From Pseudeuparius sepicola (taxonomy: Eukaryota; Arthropoda; Insecta; Coleoptera; Anthribidae): a stretch of 64,000 nucleotides of DNA. The stretch is from assembly GCA_963920635.1 (NCBI GenBank), contig OY987302.1:36927278-36991277 (forward strand), given 5' to 3'. This document shows positions 35,801 to 50,800 of this stretch, piece after piece. The notes below the pieces were generated by a model. That model worked only from the letters and a program-made list of their open reading frames with translations, was not told the DNA's origin and made no database searches. Every line of letters starts with the position of its first letter. The stretch's first letter is position 1. The position numbers and the translations under genes were made by a program.

Positions 35801-38800
35801 ATTAGTTTTTTAAAAATTACAAAATTCAAAACTTAAGATACAGCTCGACAAATGCGAGTTTTTGCGTAAAGAGGTAGAATTCTTAGGGCATGTCATTACT
35901 CCTGATGGCATCAAGCCAAATCGGCGAAAAATATAAGCTATCCAAAAATTTCCGCTACGCAAAACAACAAAGGACAAAAAATCTTTCCTAGGGTTACTCG
36001 GGTATTATAGAAAGTTTATTCGAGACTTCGCGAAAATCACGAACCCATTCACAAAATGTCTTAAAAAAGGAGAGTGTTCTGTGTTGAAATGGGTGGACTG
36101 TAACACCATATAATTGCTTGCGGTACGCTTTTAATCGATACAGAAAGTGTATATAATATTATAATTGAAAATGAGTTTTTTTAAGTAGCCCAGCTGGTTC
36201 TGGACGGATCGGTTTGTTGTCGGTTCAACAAAGAAACACGTTTCAAAGGCTTGCAGCGTGAACATGCCCCTCGCCTTGAAAGACCTGGGCTTTCAATCCT
36301 GCAGTGGAAGAGGACAGATACTTTGGAAAGCCCTCTTGAAGATTCCTCCATGCGTCTTGATTGTGGCCACACGTGCAACTCCGTCGGAACCATTGTGCAG
36401 GTGCACGACACGACCAAGTTTCCACTCCGTTGGCCCTGTGCTGTTGTCTTTGACTAAGACCAAAATTCCTTCTTTGAGTTGGCCTCGTTCTTTCTTCCAA
36501 CGGGAACGTTGTTGTAGCTCCCCGACATATTCCCTTTTCCACCTCTGCCAAAAATGTTGACATAGGCGTTGAACTAGCTGAAATCTGGATAGTCGATTCA
36601 GCTTGATGTGTGTCACGTTTTCATCTGGTGCAGCCAGTAAAGATTTTCCAATGAGAAAGTGAGCCGGGGTGAGACAGGATAGGTCATTTGGGTCACTTGA
36701 GAGAGGGCAGAGTTTAAAATCGCTTCAATTTGTGATAAAGCAGTAGTAAATTCTTCGAAAACTAAATGAGCATCAGCAAGCACATGCCTTAAATGATGCT
36801 TTGTACAACGTACCCCAGCTTCCCACAAGCCTCAAAAGTGGGGGGAGTATGGGGGTATAAACTGCCACTCAATTGGTTCGCTGGTGCAAGCAGAAATAAT
36901 ATTGTCTGAATTTTATTTAAAAAATCGTACTAATTCGCGTTTTGTACCGATGAAGTTAGAACCATTGTCAGATAAAATTTTATGTGGTCTACCCCTGCGC
37001 GAAATAAAACGCCTTAAGGTTTGCAAAAATGAGTCAGTTGAGAGACTAGAAACAGCTTCTAAATGAACTGCCTTTGTTGCTAGACATACAAATAAACTAA
37101 CGTAACATTTTTGAACCTTAGCTCCACGACCCTTCCGATCCCTTAGTACAAAAGGCCCTGCGTAGTCGACTCCGGTAATTTGAAACGGGCTAGAAGGAGT
37201 TATGCGTTCAGGAGGTAAATTTCCCATTATGGGCTGTATGGTCTGAGGCTCAAAACGAAAACATTTTAAACAATTTTTGACAGTAACACGGGCCAAGTTA
37301 CGACCTCCAATAGGCCAAAACCTTTCTCTAATGTGTGATAACAGAAGTTGAGGGCCTCCATGCGTCAGTAATTTATGTTCATACTCGAATAGCAATTTTG
37401 TAAAATGATGTTTGGCGTGAAGTACAATTGGGTACTTTTTGTCATGATGATAATAAGATTCTTTTTAACCTGCCTCCGACACGAATTACTTGGTCTTTGT
37501 CGATGAAGGGAGATAAACTAGTCAATTGGTTTCCTTTTTCTAGCTCTTGATTTTTTGTCAGTTTGAAAAAACAATCGGTGAAACTTTGACTTTGAGAAAT
37601 TTTAGATAGCAAAAGTGTTGATGCATTTAACTCCGTTAAAGATAATAGACCGTGCCGACCTTTCGAAATTGGAACTCTACAATTATCAACGAATTGACAT
37701 AAGCTGTTACCCTTTGTATGCGTCAAAATTTTGAAAATCTCTCAAATGGAAAACTTAAATCAGAATTTGGACTTCGTACAGCCAGAGTATTAGACTTCAA
37801 TTCAGGTATATCGTTTATGTTTGAAAGTGTGTTGGGCCACACATCGCGATTTTGTTGCAACCATGATGGCCCTCGCCACCAACTAGTTGCATTTCGAATT
37901 TCTGTCGGATATAGACCGCGAGAAACAAGGTCGGCTGGATTGTCTTTAGTTGAGACATATCGCCATCCATGATTCTTTATAAGTTCTTGTATATCGGCAA
38001 CGCGATTTGCCACGAATGTTTTTAGGACGTTTGGGCTAGTTTTTAACCACGCCAAGACTACTGTAGAATAGGACCAAAGAGTCACTTTGTTAAAATCTAT
38101 GACCATTGCTTGTATAATTTTATTGACTAATCGGGCAAGTAGCTGGGCGGCGCAAAGCTCAAGCTTGGGAATTGTTATGGTTTTTAATGGCGCCACCTTT
38201 GATTTTGCGCACAATAGAGGTACATTTATGTCGCCACTTTTGTTCATACTGCGCAAGTAAACGCATGCTCCGTATGCTTGGGATGAAGCATCTGCGAAGC
38301 CGTGTAGTTCAACTTCGGTTGCATTTTGACATATGACATGGAGCGGTATAGCTATATCGTTTAGTGCCGTTAATTCGTTCTTGAATTTGCCCCATGTATT
38401 TTTTAAAGGTTCGGGTATTTGCTCGTCCCATGATAATTTTGCTGACCATAAACGTTGCATTAATATTTTTGCGATTATTATACAGGGACTCAGCAACCCT
38501 AATGGATCGAATATTTGTGCCGTCAAGGATAAAACTGAGCGCTTAGTAGCCTTTTGCTGCTGCTCCAATGTTTCAAGACCATGTCAATCCGAGAGTTTTA
38601 GCGCATTCGTTTGGCGCAAATTCCAAAATATTACATTCTTGATTCGATTCGAGACCATCTAAAATTTCCTTATTATTTCCTTAACGGAAAACATCCCGAA
38701 TTTAAAATTTTGGAAATATCTTTGCAAATTGACTGCGCCTGCACAATAGAATTGGCACCTGTTAATAAGTCGTCAACGTAGAAATCATGCTTGATTATGT

Positions 38801-41800
38801 TTGAAATTGTGGGATTTGAGTTTTCGCATTCCTCATATGTGACGGTGTTCAATACATAAGTGTGTAATGGCTCTGACGTATCCGCACGCCATAACATTTT
38901 TTGAAGGCCTCTTTGTTCCGGTATAATTTGTATTGGTCGATACATTTTAGCGACATCGGCTGAAATGACAAAGGTATGCTTTCGAAATCTAAGTAGAATT
39001 GCCTGCAGGTCGTTCTGCAAAACTGGCCCTACTGCCTGAATATTGTTCAAGGAGATGCCGTTGGAAGTTGGCGCAGACGCGTCGAATACAACCCGTAATT
39101 TCGTCGTTAAGCTTTCCTCGCTTAGAACGCCATGGTGGGGCGTGTAGTACTCGACGCATGCACTATTTTGATTATCGTCAAGCGACATGTGCTCTAGTTC
39201 GGCATATTCCGTGAGAAACGCTACATATAGTTCCCGTAGCTCTTTGTTTTTTGCTAATTTTCGCTCTAAGGATAAAAACATTTTTGAGCCATTGCCTTTG
39301 ATTCCCCTAAACCATCTGCTTTTTCTTTTAATGGTATTGTTACCACGAAACGCCCACAATTATCTCTTTGAGTGGTTTTTTGAAAATTCTCTTCGCAGAA
39401 AAGTTCCTCATCTGAATAATGTTTGGTAATATGGCCTTTTTCGATTTCCCAAAATTTGGTGATGGCAGCATGTAAATCTTGATTTGAAACTACCTTATTG
39501 CATAGCGAAATTGAAGCTGAACAGTTTAATGCGCAACTTACTTGTCCGGAGACAATCCAACCGAATACAGTGTCCTGTAAAACCGGTTTGTCTTCGCCGC
39601 AATAAATTCTCTTTTTGTTGACCCAAAGCCAATATCTATCCGCGCCTATTAACAAATCTATAGAACTAGGTTTGAAAAACTCAGGATCGGCCAATTTCAA
39701 TATTTTTGGAATATTAAGTTGACTTGGATTTAAATCAAATGGCGGGAAAACGCTTGAGACGCTTGGTAAAATGTTACAGCTTAGTTGGGCCTCAAATTCA
39801 TTTTACAGGGACTGGATTGTGATTGAGCATTTACCACGGGCATAGGAAGATGAATTTGCTACACCACAAATTTGCAAATCGAAGTTTTGTTTTTGTAACC
39901 ATAATCGTTCGAACAGGCGCTCCGAAATTAAAGACGAAATTAAAGACGTTTGAGAACCTGTCGAGTACGCGCAAAATTACGGTAGATAAGTATGTGTATT
40001 TTAAATTTGAGGACCCTTGGCATTTATCTGTGGTCGCATTTTGGACAACAGCGCTTTTATTCTGACTTGAATTGTCAAAATTTTCATTTTTTGTGTTATT
40101 TGAAGCGGGATTTTTTGCCGAATTTGCCTGATTGTTTGTGCTAGTTCGAGCATTGTTTGAGCTTTGGCTTGGGTTATCACTTGAACTATAATTTTTCTTA
40201 GAATTTGAATCTGACGCATGCAATAATGAATTGTGCCATCCCTTACATTTTCTACAAGGCCCTAATCGACACCGTTGTGTGTTGTGGCCAGCACGCAGAC
40301 AGTTTGCGCATAGTTTTGAATTTGTTACAAATTCTTTTCTTTGTTTAATGTCTAAACTTAAAAACTTATCGCAAGTATAAATTTGATGGCCTTGGTTTCA
40401 ATAAGGACAAGAAAATGTAGAGGGGTTTCCGGACAATAATGTTTTGGTAATTTGTTTAGCATCGCAAAATTTTGAATATTTTTCATTTGACCTTTCTTGA
40501 ATAATGACACGGCTTTTTAGTTCAAGCTTTTCCAAGAAATCTGCTCGACCTTTTAGAAAATTTGTAAGCGTCTCTAGCTCGGGCAATTCTTTCATATATG
40601 ACGTATGTTTTTCCCACTCACGAGACGTTTGATTGTCTAATTTTGAAACCAGAATGAATATTAATAAGGTGTCCCAATTTGCAGTTATTTGACCAAGTTG
40701 ATCCAAAGATTTTAAGTGTTTACGTAAATCATCAAGAAGCTTACGTAATTTTGAGCTTGATTCTTTTTGAATGCTTTCTAGCGCAAAAATTGCTTGTACA
40801 TGGTTGTGAACCAATAGTTTGTTGTCATCGCACCTTTCATAAAGAGTTTTCCAGGCTATTTCATATCCTTTTTCTGATAATTCAATTGATTGTATGACCT
40901 GTGCCGCGTCTCCCTCTAATGCCGCCCTTAAGTAGTGAAATTTCTGAATGTCAGACAATTTTTTGCTTTCGTGAATAAGGGAACGGAAGGTATCGCGAAA
41001 TTCAAGCCAGGCTTCTGAATAACCTTTAAATTTTGGTAGTGGGATAATGGGTAATTTGACGCCCTCTATCCCATCTGAAATTTCGTTATTTTTATTATCT
41101 GTTTTGTTTGAACCACGAGAAGAATATCGAGAATATTTTGTGCTAGAAGAATCGCTTTTATTGTCTTTTTCATATTTTTCTAAAACATATTTTGCTTTCG
41201 CGATTATATTATAGTAGCTTTCCTCGATATTCGCCCGAGTTTCATATCGTTCATTAATATGTTCGTCATCTACAATTGCCTCAATTTCTGTTTGAGTCTC
41301 ATGAAATTCTGAAAATTGGTTTTCTATTTTGTGCACTCTTTCGCGCAACTGAATGATCAAAGCATCATCCACTCTGCCTGCTCTTGCTTGTCAAGATTTG
41401 AGTTAAAAAATTTGTCAAAAGTTGTAATTTGTGATTTGAAAGCACCGCGTTTGCGGTTTAGTCTGGCAATTTCTGCCAGTGTTTCTGTGTTTGACATTTT
41501 GAAATATTATGACTAAAGTAACTGAATGGCGATTTAAACTTTGTTACAAAGGAGTATGCTGCCAGGAATGGTTAAATAGGAATCGACTCACTCTCTCGTG
41601 TCCAATCTTTACGTGATTTGTTGAAATTGTACGTCGTATATCTTCATATAATTCACTAGAACGGCAACAGTCCGGAAATTTGCGCGATGCACCGCGATGG
41701 TCTTTTCTGAAGCCGAATGTTTTTGCTAGTGACGTACGCACTCCCGAGTCCACCTTCCCATCGACCTACGCACCGATCGCGGTTGAACTTGCTCCTTATC

Positions 41801-44800
41801 GGGGTCGAAGTGTCCAAGAATGTTCTGTGTTGAAATGGGTGGACTGTAACACCATATAATTGCTTGCGGTACGCTTTTAATCGATACAGAAAGTGTATAT
41901 AATATTATAATTGAAAATGAGAGATTTTTTAAGTAGTTTTTCTTTGACATGATATATATGACATAGCATTTAACACTGACGGCCCAGCTGGTTCTGGACG
42001 GATCGGTTTATTGTCGGTTCAACAAAGAAACACGTTTCAAAGGCTTGCAGCGTGAACAGAGAGAAGATCGAACATGACGAAAATTTTATTAGGACTTTTA
42101 ATTTTTGCAAAACAATTTTGACCAACGACCCAGTATTACAATACCCGGATTTTTCCAAACCGTTTAATCTCACCACGGATGCTTCAAATGTTGCTGTTGG
42201 CGCAATTATATCACAAGGGCTGTAGGTCAAGACAGACCAATTGCGTACGCTTCTAGGGCGCTCAACCCAGCCGAATGCAATTACTCAACAATAGAGAAAG
42301 AACTCCTGGCCATCGTATGGACCACGAAATATTTTAGACCGTACATTTTTGGCACTAAATTTAAAATTTTAAGCCACTCCAGTGGTTATTTTCTCTGAAG
42401 GATCCCAGTTCTAGATTAGTGAAATGGAGCCTAAAGCTGTAAGAATACAGCTATGAAATATTTTATAAAAAGAGGAAAAAGCAACACTAACTCTGACGCT
42501 CTATCCCGCGTAGAAATTAATGGAATCGAAACCGAATCAGTAATAGCAAATCCCGGCGCTATAAATGAAGATATAATCCAATATCTCCAAAATCCTGACG
42601 ATCTCCCTGAATTATCCGATGAAGTTCTAAACCAAGCCCTAAAAGAAAATCCCATAGGACTTGGGGAGCGAACGGTGATTTTCATTGCACTAATGAAGAA
42701 TCTCTTTAATAAGTTGGCTCACCAACCTAGTGATATGATCGTACATCGCCTTATTAGACGAAATCTTTTGCCAGGGTTACAAGAGCAATTGGCCCTTCAT
42801 CCTATCAACACCTTGCAGGAATTACAAGCAGCAGCTCATGTAATTAAGGACATTCAGTTGCGAACCCAAAGACTACGCCCTCTGCCTTCGAATCCAAATT
42901 GTGTCGCTGAGCCAGAGATCATTTACCGAAAGCATTGACAGGCTAACGTTCATGCTGCCACCTTTGATGATTGCGCATCAGGTCATTCTTCTACCGAATT
43001 GAGGACCCGTTCTGGTGATCAAGTGTCATCTGAGGCTCGAGTAAATATGTCGCAGACCTCGCCGTTGTGCTGGAATTGTCGGGGGCAAGGAAATCTTCGA
43101 CGAGATTGCACTGAGCCGCCTAAACGTCACTGTTTTAAATGTGGAAATATGGGAGAGACAACCAGAACCTGTCAAGTTTGTAATCGTTCGGGAAACGGAT
43201 ATTCAAACCGCTAACTGGCCAATTGGTAGGTTGGAACTCCACTGTTTTGATGGCCAGAGAGGTTGACTTGATGCCTGTTTTAGATTATATTTTGTCACAT
43301 TGTACTGGAGATGATCGTGCTTACCTGGAGGTGAAGATTTTTGATGTACAATTTTATGGATTATTAGATAGAGGTGCCAATGCCACTATAGTAGGAAGTA
43401 AGCGATGGGAGCTTCTTCGTAAGTTGGGACTTCAGCTGTATCCCATGCCGCAAAGGAGCTGTGTTGTAGCCAATGATCAGCATTGTGTCGTGCAGGGAAT
43501 TGTAGCTGTTCCTATCAGCTTGAAGCATAAGACACTTACTTTTGAAATATTAGTTGTACCCGAGTTGCCACACTCGTTTATTTTGGGAGTTAACTTTTTC
43601 CGACAAAGGAAAATTTTTCCTGATTTGTATCATCAGTCTTGGTATTTTTGTGATTCCGTTCCGGAGGTAGCCTCATTGGTTAACCTTACTCCAGCTATTG
43701 AAGCTCTCACCTCAAAGTATTTCGGACAAATGGGCGAGGGGTTTGGTTGTACTTCGTTGGTCGAACATCAAATTCGCACTGACTCCGAACCAATTCGGTT
43801 AAGACCGTATCGTTATTTGCCAGCTATGCAAACACAGATAGACCGAGAGGTTGAGGAGATGTTGGCGCAGGACATCATCGAGCCATCCGAATCTGCATGG
43901 TCGAGTCCCGTGATACTCGTACCAAAGCGAGGCGAAGGTAATAAGTGAAGATTTTGTGAGGACTACCGTGCCTTGAATAGAGTCACAAAGAAGTATGCTT
44001 ACCCTATTCCTTTTGTGGACTCCATTTTGGATAAGCTTCGAAATGCGAAGTATTTGAGTTTTTGGATGTGAAGCTGCATATTGGCAGATACCGGTTGCGG
44101 AGAATTCTAGGGAGAAGACGGTTTTTACTGTCCCTGGTAGAGGACTGTATCATTTTAAGAGGATGCCTTTTGGCCTCACTAATAGACCAGCGTATTATTG
44201 ATTGGAAATGTACCATTTGTTTGAAACAGAAATCCATTCAGAAGGCTCCACCTGGTTTGATAGGGTCACGGCTTTTACCACAGCGGCCTTGGCAGATGAT
44301 TAATGTTGATTTAAGCGGACCACTTCCTAGAACCTCTCAAGGCCACCGATTCATTCTAGTTATTTCGGGCAATTTTAGTAAATTTCCTCTGTTTTTCTCT
44401 TTGAGGAATGTTACAGAAGCTGCTGTGACTCGTCTTGTTGAGGATCAGGTTTTCTTGTTTTTCGGGAGTCCTCAGTATTTTATATGTGATAATGGAGTTC
44501 AGTTTAGGAGCCTTATATTTACGAAGCTTTGTGAGAAGTATCAGGCTACGATTTTGTATACTCCTCGATACCATCCTCAAGCTAACCCAGTTGAGAGAGT
44601 CAATCGAGTTCCGAAGACTATGCTGGCGTGTTATGTGGGGGATAATCACCGGTCTGACACCTTACTTTATTAATTACGGTGGAGATCGCTATCAAATCAA
44701 TACCAAATTAAAAAACATAACCTCCACCTACAAACATTTCTCCTCGACATTATACTTCTTCAAACCTGTTTTACTAACCTTGTATGGATAGGTGGTTTGG

Positions 44801-47800
44801 ATGTGTTTTTATAAATATGTAATAAAGAAAACAATAAGCAATTCCTATTTAATCCCTGTTTTATTCCTTTCTTACTATCCCAGTTCTTTCTCTATAATTT
44901 TAAAGAAATATTTTCTATTGGGAAATTGGGAAACCGAAATTCGAAATATGAATGTAACAATATGTGGATGATATTTTTGTAATTCTGCCTCACGGTAAGG
45001 ATACCCTTTCCGCTTTGCTTCATCACCTTAATTCCCTACACAAAAACATTAAAGGCCCCACAGACACAGAGGGAAAACAGCACAATTATGTCTTTTCGTT
45101 TACCCCCCGTAACCAGTTCATCCCACACAATGTGCGTCTTCCACACTTTCACCCTAGTTTGCGCATCTAGCTTGTAAGTGATACCATCCAGAAAGAAGCT
45201 TTATTATAGGACAGTAGCGTGCGCGTACATAGTCAAGAAAATAAATTGTAAATCGTCGATCACGGTGGATAAATTAGTAGCTATTAGAATGCCATGAATA
45301 TTTCCACATTTATCTGTTGGAGGAATTGCATTATTGCTGCCATTATTTATGGTAAAAAAGAGAGTCATCAGCTATCGTGAGAACTTGCACGCGCGCTAAT
45401 GTCAAAATAATGAAAGGCGCAACGACTTGTACCACACATACAGAATCTTCCCCGCGCGGTATTAAGTAATTGAGCACGCTAAAAATCAAATTGATGGACT
45501 TGATTGAGCATTCCAAAAATTTTGCCACACACGATACTTTTTAACTTAAGTTTACATGAAGGTTGAAAAGGACGGTTTTCTTCCTTTTCTGAATGATGAT
45601 GATGATGATAATAATAAACAATCTTTATTTCCACATATTACATATACAAACAATACAGTAAGAATGGAAGAAATGTCGGAAAAAATAACTAGAACTATAG
45701 CCCAAGAGCCGGCCGCATGATTTCAACTCTCATAAGATTATAGAATAAGATGTTATGTAAAATGTAGAGAGTATATTTCCTCCATTTTCGAGAAAAGTTG
45801 AATGAATATCTTGATTAGTATTTAGTCAAAATATGCAGGAAAATATTGAAAATATGCAAATTAAGAAATACTTTAAAAATATAAATTTATTGTTTCATTT
45901 ACAAATAAACATATACAGGGTGATTTATTCATAAATACAATAATTTTAACTACGTCATCAGTGAGGTACATATATGCCAAAAACGCAAAAAGAAATTTTT
46001 TCGCTGCATGTTTAAATAACGGGGCAATTTATCCCTAATCCCACGTAACGGGGCGCACCTGAACGCATGTGAATGAGGCCCTCTGGTGGAGCACATGGCG
46101 CCCGCCGCGATGTTGCCGTTTCGTTGCCATAATTTAAATAAGAAAAAATATGGAGTTTATGAATTTACCTCTGGTTGATGGGACAATAAAAGAATGTTAG
46201 CACACCTTGGACTTTCCGCGTTCAGCATCTAACTGACACATATTCCTTGAGAATGTCACTACACTTTTCACTGCACGAATCATGATCTCTAAAACAATTC
46301 TGGTAAAAGTTCCCCACTGTGTATACTCAACCCGTTTTTTTTTTAATTTCGGCTACCCCCTATTTTCGAGGTACCTGAACACCTTAGTTTTTGATGCTCG
46401 GACGTAGTTTCCGAGAAAATGAATTTTCAAATTTCCTTTTGACATGTCAATTTTACGGCGATATTTGTGGTTATCATCGGGGTGAATTTTTACTGTACAC
46501 AGCTCAAACTAATCACCATGCTATTTTACACCTTTTGCAACATCGACACTTGGCGAAAACCCGCGGAAAAACAGAAAATAATCCAAGATTTATGCATTTT
46601 ATTGTTATTATGTCCTGTCCGCTGTCCTCCGCTCCGCTACTTAGGTGAAGTTAGCGTCACTAACGCCTGCGCCATGGCGCCGGCGTCAACGCCGAAAAGA
46701 AGATAGCGTCATCGATTTTCCGCCCACTAGCCCGTTCCACCATCGATCACAATTAAAGTCCGTGTACCTACCAATATTATTTTTCCTAAGGGTGTTTCTG
46801 GAATTTTTTGGGATACCATTCCACCGATTACCTCCTTTGGAGAGGGGTCGTCTCCAGTTTTAACGAAGATCTCGGATCTCGAGGGCAAAGGGTCCATTTG
46901 CCCTCGGGATGTATTTCCGTTTTTAATTTTTCTAAGTACGTTCCCCCTACTTTTTGGGGATGCCATTCCACAAATAAGCTCCTTTGGGGACGGGTGATCT
47001 TCAGTTCTAAGGAAAATCTCGGATCTCGAGGGACAAGGGTCCATTATTCGCCCTCGGGATGTATTTCCGTTTTTAATTTTTCTAAGTACGTTCCCCCACT
47101 TTTTGGGGATGCCATACCATAAATAAGCTCCTTTGGGGACGGGTGGTCTCCAGTTTCAAGGAAAATCTCGGATCTTGAGGGCAAAGGGTCCATTCGCCCT
47201 CGGGATGTATTGTGGAATGGCATCCCCAAAAAGTAGGGGGAACGTACTTAGAAAAATTAAAAACGGAAATACACTCCGAGAGCGAATGAACCCTTTACCC
47301 TCGAGGTCCGAAATTTTCATTAAAACTGGAGACGACTCCTCTCCAAAGGAGGTAATCTGTGGAATAGTATCCCAAAAAATGCCAGAAACACCCTTAGAAA
47401 AAATAAAATCAGTACACGGACTTTAAATATGACCGATGGTGGAACGGGCTCATGGACGGAAAATCGATGACGCTGTCTTCTTTTCGGCGTTTTTGACGCC
47501 TGACGTTTTTGAATGGCCCTGATTTAAAGAACCACCGATATTAAGAGAAATAAACTGGAGCACTTGTTCTGAAAACCCGCACGAGGGAATTTGGCATTCA
47601 ATGCTTTACGTAATGAAGAATTACCCTTCCTCTTTTATAGAAGTACCCAGTACCTCCTGCTTTTAAGTGCGTATTTTGAAGAAAAATAAAAATGTTAATG
47701 AAGTGAAAATTTAATCATTCATTTTTATAGGCCCAGCTTTGTCAATACCTAACATTATTTAAATTGGTGTCGATAGAGGTCCTCCAATCTAACATAATGT

Positions 47801-50800
47801 TGGTAAATACTCTTAAAAAGTAGTTGATGGGGGTGTCCATTATAGGAAGATATTAATGTAGAAATGTAAAAGAAATTATAATGTCTTTATTATCCTATAA
47901 AAACTTTTTTATGTGGATTACCGGTTTCGTAAACAACAACCGTTTTGCATCATCAGATCCTTCAAAACTACAATTAACGAAAAACATACGTTAACAACTT
48001 CAACACTAAAGTACCACGTCTATATAAAAGGTTAAAAAACAGCATAAAACTTACATTTAAGATAAAAAAAACAGAGAGTTGTCAATCCATGGGGTGAGGG
48101 TGTATATTCTCCGGTTACTTCATGTCAAAAACGTCAAACAGAATCAAAAATATTAATTATACCACAATTATGTAGATTCCAAAAAAAGTTGCTTAATAAT
48201 TCCAAAAAAAGTTGCTTAATAATTATTCGAACATAAAAATGTAAAAAAATTGTTGACTACTTACTGATTATTAGAGATTATTCAAAGGATTGTCGTTTTT
48301 ATTGCATTTATTGTTTAACAGGTGACATTTTGTGGGGAGAGGAATTCGGCCGACCCTGGTGCCCCTCATCGATTGACCGCCCTATTAATTTATACAAGTA
48401 AAACATCAGTCTAGAAAGAATACAGAAAACTGTAATTCACAAAATCCATATAACATAAAAACCAGAAAGGGTAAAAAGAGAGATCTACCTACCACACATT
48501 AGTAGGCGACGGTTGAACAAAAATGACGGTTGAACAAAAATTGCCATCTGTTGTTCAACCGTCGCCTACTAATGTGTGGTAGGTAGATCTCTCTTTTTAC
48601 CCTTTCTGGTTTTTATGTTATATGGATTTTGTGAATTACAGTTTTCTGTATTCTTTCTAGACTGATGTTTTACTTGTATAAATTAATAGGGCGGTCAATC
48701 GATGAGGGGCACCAGGGTAGGCCGAATTCCTCTCCCCACAAAATGTCACCTGGTAAACAATAAATGCAATAAAAACGACAATCCTTTCAATAATCTCTAA
48801 TAATCAGTAAGTAGTTAACAATTTTTTTACATTTTTATGTTCGAATAATTATTAAGCAACTTTTTTCAGTTGACCTGAATGTATATTGGACCATTATAAT
48901 GGTTTTATGTAACCAAATAGATGAAAATAAAAAATTTGAGGTTAATTTTCTACAATATTTAAACAAATAAAAATTACAACTACTTACATGGTTGAGTTGA
49001 TATAATACTAACCACCTTGGAATCTACATAATTGTGGTATAATTAATATTTTTGATTCTGTTTGACGTTTTTGACATAAAGTAACCGGAGAATGTACACC
49101 CTCACCCCATGGATTGACAACTCTCTGTTTTTTATCTTAAATGTAAGTTTTATGCTGTTTTTTAACCTTTTATATAGACGTGGTATTTAGTGTTGAAGTT
49201 GTTAACGTATGTTTTTCGTTAATTGTAGTTTTGAAGGATCTGATGATGCAAAACGGTTGTTGTTTGCGAAACCGGTAATCCAGATAAAAAAAGTTTTTAT
49301 AGGATAATAAAGACATTATAATTTCTTTTACATTTCTACTCTTAAAAAGGCCGTAAATAGTCTTCAAATAAAATTTGTGAAATACAAAAAATATCTTGAT
49401 CCTTCTTTAAACAAAGGGCGCGCCGAATGTCGGGCGAAAATAGCCTACCTACGTAAACAGTGTAAACACGGCAAAAAATATTTCTTAATGTTTCTTGTAA
49501 CTATCGCCGTAATGCATAGTTTAAAGAAAGGTCATGCATGATTCTTTTTTGTATTTCACAGCTTTAATTTGGAGTCTATTGACTTTTTTAAGAGCTCTAT
49601 CATGCCTCTATCATGCAAAATTCCCTCGTGCGGATTTTGAGAACAAACGCTCCAGTTTACTTCTCTTAATATCGGTGGTACTTTAAACGTTGCTAACTTC
49701 AGGCGTCATACAGAAAACAGAACAGAAAGACCTAGCGGATAGGCAACCGCGCTGAAAATCCTGTTTTTCCGCGGGTTTTCGCGACATGCCGATATTGCAA
49801 AATAGCCTGGTAATCAGTTTGAGCTGCGTACAGTAAAAAGTCATCCGGATTATAACCATAAATATCGACGTGAAAAGTGAGATGTGAAAGGAAATTTGAT
49901 AATTCATTTTCTCGGAAACTACGTCCGAGCAAAAAAGAACTAAGGTCAGACTCGTCTTCAGGGATCTCGAAAATAGGAAAGAGCAAAAATTTAAAAATAA
50001 ACGGGGGCTGTGTACGCCGTGGGGTACTTTTACCGCTATTTTTTCTATCACAAGCACGAGACGCACACAGTATCAACAAACAGTGATTGGAAAATGCTGA
50101 AACTGTTCCAAAAAATTAGATTCTATTGCAAATAGGTATGAGTCCCTAACTATGACAAGAAAACATAACGAGAAAGAAAGGACTGAGAAAAGTGTGTCGT
50201 TCTTGTTGGATACGACCTAAGCGGAGAGTACTTATGATAAGTTTAAGCAACTAGATCCTAGATATGTTGGCTAATGTTGATGTTCTTATTTCAGAGGAAG
50301 CGGAACTCACAGAAGACATCTCTAAGAGCGTCTCGGTGCAGTAAAAAGGATTATCAGTGAAGCAGTGAGCGGAAAAATTAGTGCGCCAAGTGAAAGTGAA
50401 TGAAGTTTGTTCTATCAAGAAAAAGATCATCCTCTGTGGTGTCGAGGTCTACGAAATCATGTAAGCCCCTAGTTGAGTAGGTACTTAATAAAGCATCCAA
50501 AAAATCAAAAGTCACGTAAGCAGTAGTTTAATTTATTTTCGTCGCTGGTATTTATCCCTCAAGGTGTCTGCGGTTAAAACTAACCGTTACAAGAGGTAAC
50601 CTTTAACATTTGTTCATAATTTTCGTATGCATTTTGCAGAACATTCGCCTACAATACAATTAATATTGTAATGAAAACATTCCTTTAAATTTATGAAAGT
50701 TTCGTACATTTGGCAACAGAGCTAACGCGCATGGCGGCAAGCGTCGTGCGATGCCTCATTCAGGATGGAATAAAAGTCAGTGGCAGTCGAAAATAAGGGG

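Larger units (their letters stand above)
36075..42058 (-). mobile_element. BEL/Pao LTR retrotransposon, 5,984 bases, nested in Gypsy copy A
   Basis: Two LTRs bound a gag-pol element read on the minus strand: 36075-36264 (190 bases) and 41821-42058 (238 bases). They begin TGTTCTGTGTTG and end GCGTGAACA on the plus strand. A five-base target duplication, GAGAG, lies at 36070-36074 and 42059-42063. The LTRs are nearly identical except for a deletion of about 48 bases in the left one and very few substitutions, so the insertion is recent. The purine tract next to the 36264 LTR reads AAGGCGAGGGGCA on the minus strand. The coding region is nonetheless damaged (frameshift and stop in gag, deletion in RT). 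Confidence 0.95.

Noticed and set aside
36078..36178. Repeated 100-base string at 36078 and 41821 as a segmental duplication
   Set aside because: Explained fully as the two LTRs of the BEL/Pao element with GAGAG target duplication.
46391..47426. Several 70-105 codon frames in element B
   Set aside because: They lie on both strands of an inverted repeat and mirror each other, as expected for non-coding fold-back DNA.
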